From: Oceanisphaera litoralis
GTDB taxonomy: Bacteria > Pseudomonadota > Gammaproteobacteria > Enterobacterales > Aeromonadaceae
Length of the DNA: 64,000 bases
NCBI RefSeq assembly: GCF_016907015.1
Contig: NZ_JAFBBE010000020.1
Coordinates: 1-64,000, forward strand
Direction of reading: 5' to 3'
Shown: positions 18,940 to 29,461 of the stretch, one piece after another
Layout of the letters: each line of letters begins with the position of its first letter
How positions within the stretch are numbered: the first letter of the stretch is position 1
Notes under the pieces: model-generated
The model's input: only the letters and a program-made list of their open reading frames with translations
The model's database searches: none
Told to the model about the DNA's origin: nothing
Translations under genes and position numbers: made by a program

Positions 18940-19578
18940 ATGACTATTGAACGTCGTTCCGTACTCAAGGGGGTCGCGTTGGGCGGTCTGGCCGGCCTGA
19001 CCCTGGGCCGGGCCGGTCTGGCCAGTGCCGGCCCGGTCGCCAGCGACCCGGCCGGCAAACCGCTGCTGATGCTGGTGAGCGGCGCCGAGGCCGAGGCCGC
19101 CTTTGCCGCCGGTGTGCGGGCCAACCCCGCCGGCCAGGACGCCACCCTGCTGCGCACCGACAGCGACATGGAGTTTCTTTCCGAGCTGCAGCAGCGGCTG
19201 CACGGCGCCCGGGGCGAGCGCATCATCGGCCTGGTGGATGACGCCAGCGGCACTCTTATTCTGAGCCTGGCCCGCAGTGCCGGTGCCCGCCTGCACTGGT
19301 CCGGTCAGCATGTGACCGAGCATGGCCAGTCGCGCCACCGGCTGTCGGTGACGTCCGAGGCCGGCGCCTGCATCGGCCAGTTTGCCTCCCTGAGTGACGG
19401 CTGTGATCGGCCCTCCGCTCTCACCGAGCAGACCCTGGCGGCGGGCACCCAGTGGGCACCGGCGCTGGCCTTTGCCCTGGCCTCGCCGGAGCCGGGTCGT
19501 CGTTACCTGCGCGCCGCGCCCCCGGCCCGTGCCGCCATTCCGAATGGCCACTATGTGTCATTTTCCATTGAGACCTGA
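18940..19578 (+). CDS. pchX: PchX-like protein of unknown function
   Basis: A 212-residue protein encoded between the cytochrome and flavoprotein subunits, as PchX is in Pseudomonas p-cresol operons. The N-terminus carries ERRSVLKGVALGGLAGL, a twin-arginine-like export signal. The rest is Ala/Gly-rich without motifs I can name; one stretch is GDTTLR-like only in length, and Cys residues at 147 and 158 (approximate) might pair. Its role is unknown. Export through the Tat route, together with the FAD subunit that has no obvious signal of its own, raises the possibility of helping PchF export or FAD attachment; this is speculation. Confidence 0.75.
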   Translation: MTIERRSVLKGVALGGLAGLTLGRAGLASAGPVASDPAGKPLLMLVSGAEAEAAFAAGVRANPAGQDATLLRTDSDMEFLSELQQRLHGARGERIIGLVDDASGTLILSLARSAGARLHWSGQHVTEHGQSRHRLSVTSEAGACIGQFASLSDGCDRPSALTEQTLAAGTQWAPALAFALASPEPGRRYLRAAPPARAAIPNGHYVSFSIET

Positions 19579-19592
19579 AGGATACCCATCTC

Positions 19593-21164
19593 ATGAGTGA
19601 ACAAGATTACAAGGTATTGCCCCGCGATGTTGATCAGGGTGAGTTCCATCAGGCCATCGAGAAGTTCCGGGCCCTGCTGGGTGACGAGAACGTGCTGGTG
19701 GAAGACGCCCAGCTCAAGCCCTACAACAAGATCATGATGCCCAGCGAGGACGCCGAGCATGCGCCCTCCGCCGCCGTGACCGCCACCACGGTCGAGCAGA
19801 TCCAGGGGGTGGTCAAGATCTGTAACGAACACAAGATCCCGGTGTGGACCATTTCCACCGGCCGCAACTTCGGCTATGGCACCTCGGCGCCCCATCATCG
19901 CGGCCAGATCATCCTGGATCTGAAGAAGATGAACAAGATCATCGAGGTGGATGCCGATCTGGGCACCGCCCTGGTGGAGCCGGGGGTGACCTACCAGCAG
20001 CTGTATGACTACCTGCAGGAAAACAACATTCCGCTGATGCTGTCGTTCTCGGCGCCCTCGGCCATTGCCGGCCCCCTGGGTAACACCATGGACCGGGGCG
20101 TGGGCTACACCCCTTACGGCGAGCACTTTCTGATGCAGTGCGGCATGGAGCTGGTGCTGGCCAACGGCGACATTTACCGCACCGGCATGGGTGGCGTGGA
20201 AGGCGACAACGCCTGGCAGGTATTCAAATGGGGCTACGGCCCGACCCTGGACGGTATGTTCACCCAGGCCAACTACGGCATCTGCACCAAGCTGGGCTTC
20301 TGGCTGATGCCCAAGCCGCCGGTGATCAAGCCGTTCGAGATCCAGTTTGAGGAAGAGACCGACATCGCCGAGATCGTCGAGTTTATTCGTCCGCTGCGCA
20401 TCAACCAGGTGATCCCCAACTCGGTGGTGATCGCCGGTGTGCTGTGGGAAGCCTCCACCGCCGGGGTGCGTCGTTCCGACTACACCAGCGAGCCGGGCGC
20501 CACCTCCGACGCCATCCTCAAGCAGATCCAGAAAGACAAGCACCTGGGTGCCTGGAACGTGTATTGCGCCCTATACGGCACCCCTGAGCAGGTGGAAGTG
20601 AACTGGAACATCGTGACCGGTGCGCTGAAACAGCTGGGCAAGGGCAAGATCGTCACCGAGGAAGAAGCCGCCGGTACCGAGCCCTTCACCTACCGTGCCA
20701 AGCTGATGTCCGGCGTGCCCAACCTGCGGGAGTTCGGCCTGTATAACTGGCGCGGGGGCGGCGGCTCCATGTGGTTTGCACCGGTCAGCCAGGCCAAGGG
20801 CAGCGAGTGTGACAAGCAATACGCCCTGGCCAAGCAGATCCTCAACAAGCACGGCCTGGACTATGTGGGCGAGTTCATCGTTGGCTGGCGCGACATGCAC
20901 CACGTGATCGACGTGCTCTATGACCGCACCAACCCGGAAGAAACCAAGCGCGCCGATGCCTGCTTCAACGAGCTGCTCGACGAGTTTGAGAAGCGCGGCT
21001 ACGCCGTGTACCGGGTCAACACCCGCTTTATGGATCGGGTGGCCCAGAGCTATGGTCCGACCAAGCGTCGCCTGGAGCACACCCTGAAGAAGGCCCTGGA
21101 TCCCAACAATATCCTGGCCCCGGGCAAGTCCGGTATCGATCTGGACAAGTTCAACGACTGGTAA
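19593..21164 (+). CDS. pchF: p-cresol methylhydroxylase, flavoprotein subunit
   Basis: A 523-residue FAD enzyme of the vanillyl-alcohol oxidase superfamily. It dehydrogenates p-cresol, hydrates the quinone methide to 4-hydroxybenzyl alcohol and oxidises that to the aldehyde. The FAD-binding region (about 60-250) includes STGRNFGYGTSAPHHRG. The tyrosine of GLYNWRGGGG is codon 384, the residue number known to bind FAD covalently in the Pseudomonas enzyme. No N-terminal signal peptide is visible although PchC is exported. Ribosome site AAGGATA precedes the ATG. Confidence 0.95.
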   Translation: MSEQDYKVLPRDVDQGEFHQAIEKFRALLGDENVLVEDAQLKPYNKIMMPSEDAEHAPSAAVTATTVEQIQGVVKICNEHKIPVWTISTGRNFGYGTSAPHHRGQIILDLKKMNKIIEVDADLGTALVEPGVTYQQLYDYLQENNIPLMLSFSAPSAIAGPLGNTMDRGVGYTPYGEHFLMQCGMELVLANGDIYRTGMGGVEGDNAWQVFKWGYGPTLDGMFTQANYGICTKLGFWLMPKPPVIKPFEIQFEEETDIAEIVEFIRPLRINQVIPNSVVIAGVLWEASTAGVRRSDYTSEPGATSDAILKQIQKDKHLGAWNVYCALYGTPEQVEVNWNIVTGALKQLGKGKIVTEEEAAGTEPFTYRAKLMSGVPNLREFGLYNWRGGGGSMWFAPVSQAKGSECDKQYALAKQILNKHGLDYVGEFIVGWRDMHHVIDVLYDRTNPEETKRADACFNELLDEFEKRGYAVYRVNTRFMDRVAQSYGPTKRRLEHTLKKALDPNNILAPGKSGIDLDKFNDW

Positions 21165-21203
21165 GCCGACAAACAGGGTGTCGCCCGGCACCCTGTCATA
21201 ACA

Positions 21204-21262
21204 AACGGCCGGCACGGCAGGATATCCCCCTTTGGGGTGGAACGCTGCACCGGCCTTTTTTA
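21204..21262 (+). terminator. Terminator region after pchF
   Basis: The arms GGCCGG (about 21207) and CCGGCC (about 21252) close a long imperfect hairpin that ends in six T residues. A second stem, ACAGGGTG with its complement, lies just before it (about 21174-21198). Together they probably end the pchACXF transcript. Confidence 0.6.
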
Positions 21263-21333
21263 TGTCCGCAATAGGACTCATTCGAACTGCAAAGAGGGTG
21301 GCTCGGGTAGCCACCGAACCTAAAGGAACTAGC

Positions 21334-22317
21334 ATGATGAAAGGAACCCTTAAGCCCCTGTTGATGGCCCTGGCGCTGGCCGGCCTGGCCCCCACCGCTG
21401 CCCTGGCCGAGAGCCGGCCGGCCACCGCCGCCGAGGTCAAGGAGCAAAGCCAGACCCATGTGGTGATGTTGGGCACCGGCACGCCGACCCTGCATCACAA
21501 GCGTGCCGGCCAGGCCATTCTGGTGGTGGTCGACAAGCAAATGTACCTGTTCGACGCCGGCCCCGGCTTTGTGCGCAATTTCGAGGCCCTGTCGGGTCGC
21601 GACTTTATGCCCCCCTATACCCAGTTCGTCAACGAATCCGTTTATGGGGCCATCGACAAGGTGTTTATTACTCACCTCGACTCGGATCATGTGCTGGGCC
21701 TGCCCGAGCTGCTGCTACGCCCCTGGGTGCTGGGCCGGGATCAACCGATGAAGGTGATAGGCCCCAAGGGCACCGCCCAGCTGGTTGAACATTCCCTGAA
21801 AGCCTTCAAGGAGGATATCGATCATCGCCTGTACGGCACTCAGCCGGCCAACGCCAATGGTTACAAGGGCGAGGTGACCGAAATCAGCGAAACCCAGATT
21901 GTTCATCAGGACGACAAGGTGACGGTCAAGGCGTTCCGGGTGCCCCACGGCAGCTGGGATGCAGACATGTCCTTCGGTTATCGGGTGGAAACGCCCACCA
22001 GGACCATCGTTATCAGCGGCGATACCCGCAAGGACGAAGCCAACTATGAGCACTTCAGGGGGGCGGATATCCTGATCCACGAGGTGATGCACGAGGGCGC
22101 CATCTCCCGCATGCCGCAAGACTGGCAGAAGTACATGTACCACGCCCATACCAGCACCCGCCAGTTGGCCGAGATCGCCAAAGAGGTCAAACCCGGCCTG
22201 CTGGTGATGAACCACCCGCTGTTCTTCGGCGCCACCGACGAAGACATGGTGGCGGACTTGGCCAAGCACTACGATGGCAACTTTGTGCTGGCCCAGGATC
22301 TGGATATCTACGAATAA
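21334..22317 (+). CDS. Exported metallo-beta-lactamase-fold hydrolase
   Basis: A 327-residue protein with a signal peptide (LLMALALAGLAPTAALA) and an RNase Z/arylsulfatase-like MBL domain: VVMLGTGTPTLHHKRAGQ, FDAGPG, THLDSDHVLGLPEL, and later SGDTR and MNHPLFFG. The metal motif reads HxDxDH instead of the usual HxHxDH, so the site-1 ligand set is altered. Downstream of pchF but beyond a terminator, it may be separately expressed. Its substrate (an ester, sulfate or lactone of a phenol?) is unknown. The ATG at 21334 follows AAAGGAA. Confidence 0.82.
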   Translation: MMKGTLKPLLMALALAGLAPTAALAESRPATAAEVKEQSQTHVVMLGTGTPTLHHKRAGQAILVVVDKQMYLFDAGPGFVRNFEALSGRDFMPPYTQFVNESVYGAIDKVFITHLDSDHVLGLPELLLRPWVLGRDQPMKVIGPKGTAQLVEHSLKAFKEDIDHRLYGTQPANANGYKGEVTEISETQIVHQDDKVTVKAFRVPHGSWDADMSFGYRVETPTRTIVISGDTRKDEANYEHFRGADILIHEVMHEGAISRMPQDWQKYMYHAHTSTRQLAEIAKEVKPGLLVMNHPLFFGATDEDMVADLAKHYDGNFVLAQDLDIYE

Positions 22318-22351
22318 ACCGGTTGGTGTCGGTATTGCAGAAAATTGCAAA

Positions 22352-22377
22352 AAAAAAGGGCGCCTGGCGCCCTTTTT
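22352..22377 (+). terminator. Rho-independent terminator after the MBL hydrolase gene
   Basis: A stem AGGGCGCC/GGCGCCCT is followed by five T and preceded by a long A run, 39 bases after the stop. On the minus strand the A run gives a T-tract as well, so it could also serve the opposite direction. Confidence 0.85.
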
Positions 22378-22528
22378 CTGTTCAGCCGGGTCTGTTATGA
22401 CCGTTTTATCCCCAGTGTCGCCTACCTCTACTTATTTGAGGCCGGTTTTGTGAACGATGCGGCTCAGCGCCATGCTGCCGGAATGGCCGGAGGGGGGCTA
22501 CGGTAGCCGACTGGCGGGTCAATAGACC

Positions 22529-23305
22529 CTAGTTTCTGGGTATCCGCCCGCTGGCCCGCTCGATATTGTCCCGGTAGCTCTGCAGCGTCTGCTTGATCCG
22601 CTCGCCCTGGGTCCTGGCACGGGTACTGGGTACGACCACGGTCAGCGAGTAGTAGCCCAGATAGGTATCCAGGGGTACGGCAAAGGAGGACAGGCCCTCG
22701 ATGTATTCGTCCTGCTCCACGGCCACGCCGCAGGCCTTGATCTCCTTGAGTTGCGCAAGCAACGCCTCCCGGGACAGGGTGTGGGGGGTGAAGGTGTCCA
22801 GAGTCGCGGGCAGCAGGGGCTGCAGCGTGGCCTCGGGCAGCTCGGCCAGCAGCACCTTGCCACTGGCGGTGGCAAAGGCCGGGACATTGATGCCGAGGGG
22901 AAACACCACCCGCAGTTCCCGCTCCGCCACAATACGTTCCAGCGCATAGGTCTCGCCGCCGACCAGGGACGTCAGACAGGTGGTCTCCTGCAACTGTTCC
23001 GAGAGGGTCACCAGATGAGGCCTGATCAGGGAAATAATGTCGGTCTGGGCCTGATGGATCAACTGGCCGAGCGCCGGACCGAGCCGAAAGCCGCCGCTGG
23101 GACCGAGCCCTTCCACCAATAATTCCTCTTCCAGGGCGCTGATAATGCGCTGCACGGTCGAGCGCGGCAGGCCCACAGTCTGGGCAATGCCTCCGAGGCT
23201 AAGGCCCTGAGGATGGCTGCCCAGGGCCCGCATGATGGCGCCGGCGCGGGCGATCACCTGGATCCCTCCCTGCTGTTTGCCCGTGCTTTTTTCCGGCTTG
23301 CTCAT
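22529..23305 (-). CDS. IclR-family regulator, TtgV/SrpS-like by position
   Basis: A 258-residue regulator with an N-terminal winged helix ([20 protein letters not shown], residues about 35-55) and a C-terminal IclR effector domain ([14 protein letters not shown] near 144). It is divergent from a three-gene RND pump. In Pseudomonas putida the IclR proteins TtgV and SrpS repress neighbouring solvent pumps and have nearly the same length (259 residues for TtgV). It could alternatively regulate the pch genes. Ribosome site AAGGGA precedes the ATG. Confidence 0.85.
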   Translation of the reverse strand: MSKPEKSTGKQQGGIQVIARAGAIMRALGSHPQGLSLGGIAQTVGLPRSTVQRIISALEEELLVEGLGPSGGFRLGPALGQLIHQAQTDIISLIRPHLVTLSEQLQETTCLTSLVGGETYALERIVAERELRVVFPLGINVPAFATASGKVLLAELPEATLQPLLPATLDTFTPHTLSREALLAQLKEIKACGVAVEQDEYIEGLSSFAVPLDTYLGYYSLTVVVPSTRARTQGERIKQTLQSYRDNIERASGRIPRN

Positions 23306-23597
23306 TCCCTTGTTTTCTCCTTGGCGCTTGTGTGTGGATGCCGGAGCGACACCACCTCATGTCAGGGTATCACTCATGTCAGGGTAGCACTCTGGCCAGT
23401 AGACCAATTATCCCCAATCCATCGCCGCGCAGGCAAGTCGCGTTATTGCATCGAGGTATCGCACCGAGGTATCGCATCGCGGATATTGAAGGCGTAACCC
23501 TTGGTTTGGTGTACCGCAATAAGATACACTGTATCGCCTTATGATTCATTGGCTGAAGTTCGTGATATTTCGAGACCATCAAAAAGAGAGCAAGCAG
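23306..23597. promoter_or_regulatory. Regulator-pump divergent control region with palindrome and repeats
   Basis: A perfect palindrome GATACA-C-TGTATC lies at 23523-23535, about 63 bases before the pump start codon, a plausible repressor operator. Two short tandem repeats also occur: 17-bp units at 23358-23391 (CATGTCAGGGTATCACT type) and 13-bp units at 23451-23476 (TCGAGGTATCGCA type). Whether the repeats affect regulation is unknown. Confidence 0.5.
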
Positions 23598-24752
23598 ATG
23601 AAGCTCAAACGATATTTGCATACGCAACGTGTTTTTCCCCTGGCCGCCTTGTTGCTGCTGGCCGGTTGTGGCGAACCGCCGCAGGCCGCCGGCGCCGACG
23701 CACCACCGATGCCGGAAGTCGGCGTCCACCTCGTGCAGGCACAGCCGTTGACCCTGACCACCGATCTGCCCGGGCGCACCAGCGCCTACCGGGTGGCCGA
23801 AGTCCGCCCGCAGGTATCCGGCATTCTGCAGCGGCGACTGTTCACCGAAGGCAGCGAGGTCAAACAGGGGGAGCCGCTGTACCAGATAGATCCGCGTACC
23901 TATGAGGCGCGCCTGGCCCGCGCCGAGGCCAATTTGATCACCGCCGAAAACCTGGCGAAGCGCTATGAGCGTTTGCTGGAGACCAACGCGGTCAGCCAGC
24001 AGCAGTACGACGACGCCATGGCCGCCTGGAAACAGGCCCAGGCGGAAGACCGGGTGGCACGCATTGATGTGCAGTACACCAAGGTGCTGTCGCCGATCTC
24101 CGGGCGTATCGGCCGCTCCGCCGTGACCGAAGGCGCCCTGGTTACCGGCGGCCAGGCCCAGGCGCTGGCCACCGTGACCCAGCTCGATCCTATCTATGTG
24201 GACGTCAACCAGCCCATCACCCGGCTGCTCGGCCTGCGTCGCGCGCTGGAGTCCGGGCGCCTGCAGCAAGTGGGAGAAAACCAGGCCGAAGTCAGCCTGA
24301 CCCTGGACGACGGCAGCCAATACCCCCTGTCGGGCACCCTGCAATTCTCCGAGGTCAGCGTCGACCCGACCACCGGTTCGGTCACGCTGCGAGCCGAGTT
24401 CCCCAACCCCGATCGCACGCTGCTGCCGGGCATGTTTGTCCATGCGCAGCTTAAGGAGGGCACCCGGGAGCACGCCATCCTGGTACCGCAACAGGCGGTG
24501 AGCCGGGATTCACGCGGCATTCCCAGCGTGTGGGTGGTCGGCCCGGACGATACCGTCGAGCAACGCGAGGTAGAGACCCTGCGCACCGTCGGCAACGCCT
24601 GGTTGATAGGCAAGGGCGTGGCCGATGGCGAACGGGTGATCACCGAAGGCATCCAGCGGGTGCGTCATGGCATCAGGGTGCAACCGGTGGCGGCAAAGAA
24701 CGTCAGGCTGGTGGCCGGGTTCGGCGATGACACCGATGCCGTGGTCAATTAA
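23598..24752 (+). CDS. RND efflux pump periplasmic adaptor lipoprotein
   Basis: A 384-residue AcrA/TtgG-type membrane fusion protein. The lipobox is LLAGC with Cys24. Domain pieces are the lipoyl half [21 protein letters not shown], an alpha-hairpin (about 95-160, [19 protein letters not shown]) and the second lipoyl half [18 protein letters not shown]. It links the inner-membrane pump to the outer-membrane channel. The ATG at 23598 gives a normal lipoprotein signal, though only a weak GAGAG site precedes it. First gene of the pump operon. Confidence 0.93.
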   Translation: MKLKRYLHTQRVFPLAALLLLAGCGEPPQAAGADAPPMPEVGVHLVQAQPLTLTTDLPGRTSAYRVAEVRPQVSGILQRRLFTEGSEVKQGEPLYQIDPRTYEARLARAEANLITAENLAKRYERLLETNAVSQQQYDDAMAAWKQAQAEDRVARIDVQYTKVLSPISGRIGRSAVTEGALVTGGQAQALATVTQLDPIYVDVNQPITRLLGLRRALESGRLQQVGENQAEVSLTLDDGSQYPLSGTLQFSEVSVDPTTGSVTLRAEFPNPDRTLLPGMFVHAQLKEGTREHAILVPQQAVSRDSRGIPSVWVVGPDDTVEQREVETLRTVGNAWLIGKGVADGERVITEGIQRVRHGIRVQPVAAKNVRLVAGFGDDTDAVVN

Positions 24753-24766
24753 GGAGCAACCGAGAC

Positions 24767-27700
24767 ATGTCACGTTTTTTTATAGACCGGCCGATTTTCG
24801 CCTGGGTGCTGGCCATCGTTACCATGCTTGCCGGCGCCCTGTCGCTGATGAAAATGCCGATCAGCCAGTACCCCAACATCGCCGCCCCGGCGGTGTCGAT
24901 CCAGGTCTCCTACCCGGGCGCCTCGGCGCAGACCGTGCAGGACACTGTGGTGCAGGTGATCGAACAGCAGCTCAGCGGCCTCGACGGCTTTCGCTATATG
25001 TCTGCCGAGAGCAACTCCGACGGCAGCATGATGATCATTGTGACCTTTGAGCAGGGCACCGATCCGGACATCGCCCAGGTACAGGTGCAGAACAAGCTGC
25101 AGCTGGCCACGCCCAGGCTGCCCGAGGAAGTGCAGCGTCAGGGCCTGCGGGTGGTGAAGTTTCAGCAGAACTTCTTCCTGGTCGTCGGTCTGGTGGATAC
25201 CAGCGGCAAGATGACCGACTTTGATCTCGGCAACCTGATCGCCTCGCAGTTGCAGGATCCCATTTCGCGCATCAACGGCGTGGGCGACTCCCTGCTGTTC
25301 GGGTCGCCGAATGCCATGCGCATCTGGCTTGACCCGGCCAGGCTCAACAGTTACCAGCTGACTCCGGGCGACGTGGCCAACGCCATTCGCGAACAGAACG
25401 TGCAGGTCTCTTCCGGCCAGCTCGGGGGCCTGCCGACCCGCAGTGGGGTGCAGCTCAACGCCACCGTACTGGGCAAGACCCGCATGACCACTCCGGAGGA
25501 ATTCGAGGAGATCCTGGTCAAGGTCAATGCCGATGGTGCGCAGGTGCGGGTCAAGGATCTCGGCCGCGTTGAACTGGGCGCCGACAACTTCGCCATCTCC
25601 TCCAAGTACAAGGGGGAATATTCCGCCGGCCTGGCCCTGCGTCTGGCCAGTGGCGCCAACCTGCTGGGCACCGTGGACGCGGTCAAGGCAGTCCTGGAAC
25701 AGCAGCAAGCCAACCTGCCACCCGGCGTCGAGATCGTCTATCCCTATGACACCACACCTGTGGTGGAAGCGTCGATCAAATCCGTGGTCATCACCATCAT
25801 CGAAGCGGTGGGCCTGGTTTTCCTGGTGATGTTCCTGTTCCTGCAAAGCTTCCGCGCCACCCTGATCCCGACCCTGGCGGTGCCGGTGGTGCTGCTCGGC
25901 GCCTTCGCCCTGTTGCCTTTTTTCGGCATGAGCATCAACGTCTTGACCATGTACGCCATGGTGCTGGCCATCGGCCTGCTGGTGGACGATGCCATTGTGG
26001 TGGTGGAAAACGTCGAACGCCTGATGCACGAGGAAGGGCTGTCGCCACTGGAAGCCACGCGCAAGTCCATGGGCCAGATCACCGGCGCCCTGATCGGTAT
26101 CGGCCTGGTGCTGTCGGCGGTGTTCGTCCCCATGGCCTTCTTTGGCGGCTCGGCCGGCATTATCTACAAGCAGTTCGCCGTCACCATAGTGTTGTGCATG
26201 GGGCTGTCGGTGCTGGTGGCGCTGATCTTTACCCCGGCGTTATGCGCCACCATTCTCAAGGCGCCCACGGGAGATGCCTTCCACGAGAAGAAAGGCTTTT
26301 TCGGCTGGTTTAACCGCACCTTTGATCGCGGCGCCACGCGCTTTCAGCGGGGGGTGGGCGGCATGCTCCGGCATCGTGGCCGTTACCTGCTGGCCTTCGT
26401 GCTGATCACCGCCGGCACCGGCTATCTGTTTACCCAGATCCCCAAGGCGTTCCTGCCGAATGAGGATCAGGGCCTGATGATGGCGGAAATCCGCATGCCG
26501 GCCAACTCGTCCGCCGAGCGCACCGAGGCGGTGCTGGGCGAAGTGAGCGACTACCTGTTGAAGGATGAGGCTCACCTGGTCGAGCACGTGATGACCGTCA
26601 ACGGCTTCAACTTCGCCGGGCGCGGGCAAAACTCGGGCCTGGTGCTGATTGTGCTCAAGGACTGGGCCGAGCGTCAGCAGCCGGGCCAGGACGTGTTCAG
26701 CCTGGCCGAGCGTGCCAATGCCCGTTTCGCCAGGATCAAGGACGGCACCGTCATGGCCTTTGTGCCGCCGGCGATCCTCGAAATGGGCAACGCCATGGGC
26801 TTTGACCTGTTCCTGCAGGACAACGCCGGCCTGGGCCACGCGGCGCTGATGGACGCACGCAACCAGTTCCTGCAACTGGCCAACCAGCACCCCATGCTGA
26901 GCGCGGTGCGCCCCAACGGCAAGGATGACGAGCCGCAGTTCCAGGTCAATATCGACGACGAGAAGGCCCGCGCCCTGCAGGTCAGCATCGCCGCGATCAA
27001 CGAAACCATGTCGGCGGCCTGGGGCTCTATGTATGTCAACGACTTCATCGATCGGGGCCGGGTCAAGCGAGTCTACCTTCAGGGCGAGGACATCGCGCGG
27101 ATTGCGCCCGAGGACTTCGACAAGTGGTATGTGCGCAACGCCCTGGGCCAGATGGTACCCTTCTCCGCCTTTGCCAGCGGCGAATGGGTGTATGGCTCAC
27201 CCAAGCTGGAGCGTTACGGGGGTATCTCTGCGATGCAGATCCTCGGCGAGCCGGCGCCCGGCTACAGCACCGGCGACGCCATGCTGGCCATTGCCGGGAT
27301 CATGCAGCAACTGCCGCCGGGCATTGGCCTGAGCTACAACGGTTTGTCGTATGAGGAAATCCAGACCGGCGACCAGGCACCCATGCTTTACACCCTGACC
27401 GTGCTGATCGTGTTCCTCTGCCTGGCCGCCCTGTACGAGAGCTGGTCGGTGCCGGTGTCGGTGATCCTGGTGGTGCCGCTGGGCATTCTCGGCGCCGTGG
27501 CCGCCACCCTGGCGCGGGATCTGACCGCCGATGTCTATTTCCAGATCGGCTTGATGACCACCGTTGGGCTGTCGGCTAAGAACGCCATCCTGATCGTCGA
27601 GTTCGCCAAGGATCTCTACGAGCGGCAGGGTATGCCGCTGGTCCAGGCCGCCGTGGAAGCCGCCAAGTTGCGCTTGCGGCCGATCATCATGACCTCGCTG

Positions 27701-27922
27701 GCGTTTACCTTCGGGGTGCTGCCGATGGCGCTGGCCAGCGGTGCCGGGGCCGGCAGTCAGCACTCGGTGGCCACCGGGGTGGTCGGCGGCATGATTACCG
27801 CCACCGTGCTCGCGGTATTCTTCGTGCCGCTGTTCTACGTGATAGTGGTCAAGCTGTTTGAAGGGCGCAAAAAACCGCAACCCGTTGTCGCGCAATCCGT
27901 TGCCGAAGGAGAGACTATATGA
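24767..27922 (+). CDS. RND efflux transporter, inner-membrane pump (HAE1 type)
   Basis: A 1051-residue AcrB/TtgH-type pump with the expected start [17 protein letters not shown]. The proton-relay residues are present: Asp407 and Asp408 ([12 protein letters not shown]), numbered exactly as in AcrB, and Lys938 ([12 protein letters not shown]) corresponding to AcrB Lys940. Such pumps use the proton gradient to export solvents, phenols and antibiotics. Within a p-cresol island and under an IclR regulator, protection against aromatic toxicity is the likely role (inference). Its stop overlaps the start of the channel gene by 4 bases. Confidence 0.96.
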   Translation: MSRFFIDRPIFAWVLAIVTMLAGALSLMKMPISQYPNIAAPAVSIQVSYPGASAQTVQDTVVQVIEQQLSGLDGFRYMSAESNSDGSMMIIVTFEQGTDPDIAQVQVQNKLQLATPRLPEEVQRQGLRVVKFQQNFFLVVGLVDTSGKMTDFDLGNLIASQLQDPISRINGVGDSLLFGSPNAMRIWLDPARLNSYQLTPGDVANAIREQNVQVSSGQLGGLPTRSGVQLNATVLGKTRMTTPEEFEEILVKVNADGAQVRVKDLGRVELGADNFAISSKYKGEYSAGLALRLASGANLLGTVDAVKAVLEQQQANLPPGVEIVYPYDTTPVVEASIKSVVITIIEAVGLVFLVMFLFLQSFRATLIPTLAVPVVLLGAFALLPFFGMSINVLTMYAMVLAIGLLVDDAIVVVENVERLMHEEGLSPLEATRKSMGQITGALIGIGLVLSAVFVPMAFFGGSAGIIYKQFAVTIVLCMGLSVLVALIFTPALCATILKAPTGDAFHEKKGFFGWFNRTFDRGATRFQRGVGGMLRHRGRYLLAFVLITAGTGYLFTQIPKAFLPNEDQGLMMAEIRMPANSSAERTEAVLGEVSDYLLKDEAHLVEHVMTVNGFNFAGRGQNSGLVLIVLKDWAERQQPGQDVFSLAERANARFARIKDGTVMAFVPPAILEMGNAMGFDLFLQDNAGLGHAALMDARNQFLQLANQHPMLSAVRPNGKDDEPQFQVNIDDEKARALQVSIAAINETMSAAWGSMYVNDFIDRGRVKRVYLQGEDIARIAPEDFDKWYVRNALGQMVPFSAFASGEWVYGSPKLERYGGISAMQILGEPAPGYSTGDAMLAIAGIMQQLPPGIGLSYNGLSYEEIQTGDQAPMLYTLTVLIVFLCLAALYESWSVPVSVILVVPLGILGAVAATLARDLTADVYFQIGLMTTVGLSAKNAILIVEFAKDLYERQGMPLVQAAVEAAKLRLRPIIMTSLAFTFGVLPMALASGAGAGSQHSVATGVVGGMITATVLAVFFVPLFYVIVVKLFEGRKKPQPVVAQSVAEGETI

Positions 27923-29319
27923 GGCTCAAGACACTGACCGTGGCGCTCGCCCTGACCCTGGGCGGCTGTACGCTGATGCCGGAGTATGAGCGCCCGTCGG
28001 CGCCGGACGACTGGCCGGCGGGAGCGGCCTATGAGCAGGCGCAATCAGGCGGCGCCAGCGCCGCCGACCTGGGCCGGGAGTCGTTCTTTCTCGACCCGGC
28101 GCTGCGCCAGCTGGTTGACCTGGCGCTGGACAACAACCGGGACCTGCGCCAGGCCGCGCTGAACGTCGAGGCCTACCGGGCGCTGTATCGCATTCAGCGT
28201 AGCGAGCTGTTGCCGACCCTGGAGGCGGGAGGCAGCGGCGTTCGTCAGCGCCTGCCGGACGATCTGTCGCCGACCGGCGAGGCCGGGATCCAGAGCCAGT
28301 ACGACGTATCGCTGGGTCTGTCCTACGAGCTGGACGCCTTTGGCCGTATCCGCAGCCTCAGCCGGGCGGCGCTGGAGGAGTACCTGGCCACCGCCGAGGC
28401 GCAGCGCAGTGTGCACATCGCCCTGGTCGGCGATGTGGCCATCGCCTACTTTACCTGGCGCACCGACCAGGCCCAGCTGGCGCTGACCGAGGCGACCCTG
28501 GAGAGCTACCGGCACAGCCTGGCCCTGATCAGCGACAGAGCCGACGCCGGTACCGCCTCGGAGCTGGATGTACGCCAGGCGCGTACCCTGGTGGATCAGG
28601 CCCGTACCCAGAAGGCGCTGTATACCCGGCGTGTGGCGGAAGACGCCAACGCCCTGCGGCTGTTGCTGGGCACCGGCATTCCGGCGGCGCTGCCGGAGAG
28701 TGACCAGCCGGGCGTGGAGTTGCTGGCCGAGTTCCCCGCCGGCCTGCCGGCGGATCTGTTGCTGCGGCGGCCGGATATTCGCGCCGCCGAACACCGCCTG
28801 CTCGCCGCCAACGCCAATATCGGCGCGGCCCGGGCGGCGTTCTTTCCGCGCATTGGCCTGACCGGCGCGGCCGGCACCGCCAGCAGCGATCTGGACGGCT
28901 TGTTCGACGGCGGCTCCGGCACCTGGAGCCTGGTGCCGCAGATCAACCTACCGATCTTCACGGCCGGACGGCTCAAGGCCAACCTGGACTACGCCGAGCT
29001 GCGCAAGGATATCCATGTCGCCGCCTACGAGCAGAGCATCCAGGCGGCCTTTCGTGAAGTGGCCGATGGCCTCGCCGCCCGTGGCACCTACGGTGAGCAG
29101 GTACAGGCGCAGAGTGATCTGGTCGACAACAACCAGGCCTACTATCAGCTGGCCCGGCAGCGCTACGACGAGGGAGTGGACAATTACCTGACCGTGCTCG
29201 ACGCCCAGCGCCAGCTGTTCGCCGCCCGGCGCCAGCTGCTCAACGACCGCCTGCAACAGCTGAGTAGCGAGGTCGGTCTGTACCGGGCTCTCGGCGGTGG
29301 TTGGGACTCAGCCGGCTAG
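27919..29319 (+). CDS. RND pump outer-membrane channel lipoprotein (OprM/TtgI type)
   Basis: A 466-residue NodT/OprM-family protein. The lipobox is LGGC with Cys17, followed by the family start TLMPEYERP. It contains two outer-membrane-efflux repeats, with [20 protein letters not shown] near residue 280 and [20 protein letters not shown] near 417. It trimerises into the exit duct for the adaptor/pump pair upstream. The 4-base overlap with the pump gene shows co-translation. A terminator follows at 29396-29422. Confidence 0.95.
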   Translation: MRLKTLTVALALTLGGCTLMPEYERPSAPDDWPAGAAYEQAQSGGASAADLGRESFFLDPALRQLVDLALDNNRDLRQAALNVEAYRALYRIQRSELLPTLEAGGSGVRQRLPDDLSPTGEAGIQSQYDVSLGLSYELDAFGRIRSLSRAALEEYLATAEAQRSVHIALVGDVAIAYFTWRTDQAQLALTEATLESYRHSLALISDRADAGTASELDVRQARTLVDQARTQKALYTRRVAEDANALRLLLGTGIPAALPESDQPGVELLAEFPAGLPADLLLRRPDIRAAEHRLLAANANIGAARAAFFPRIGLTGAAGTASSDLDGLFDGGSGTWSLVPQINLPIFTAGRLKANLDYAELRKDIHVAAYEQSIQAAFREVADGLAARGTYGEQVQAQSDLVDNNQAYYQLARQRYDEGVDNYLTVLDAQRQLFAARRQLLNDRLQQLSSEVGLYRALGGGWDSAG

Positions 29320-29340
29320 CATTGCCGCTTGCTGCTTGCC

Positions 29341-29385
29341 ATAGTGGTCATGGTGGTCATGGTGGCCACTATGGCCACTATGGCC
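29341..29385. repeat. Nine-bp tandem repeat, five units
   Basis: Consecutive 9-bp units drift along the array: ATAGTGGTC, ATGGTGGTC, ATGGTGGCC, ACTATGGCC, ACTATGGCC. It lies between the pump operon stop and its terminator, so it would be part of the 3' untranslated RNA. Confidence 0.9.
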
Positions 29386-29395
29386 ACGATAATCA

Positions 29396-29422
29396 GGGCC
29401 GCAGCGTTGCTGCGGCCCTTTG
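29396..29422 (+). terminator. Terminator after the RND operon
   Basis: A nine-bp GC stem (GGGCCGCAG with CTGCGGCCC) and a short loop are followed by TTTGG. The weak T-tract lowers certainty. Pump operon and pcaQ converge here. Confidence 0.65.
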
Positions 29423-29461
29423 GCATCTCTGTACCGGGGATACCCGGCCGCTCGCTGGCTG

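Noticed and set aside
24770-26029. 419-residue His-rich minus-strand frame
   Set aside because: Antisense of the RND pump gene; the composition reflects reversed hydrophobic codons, not a metal-binding protein.
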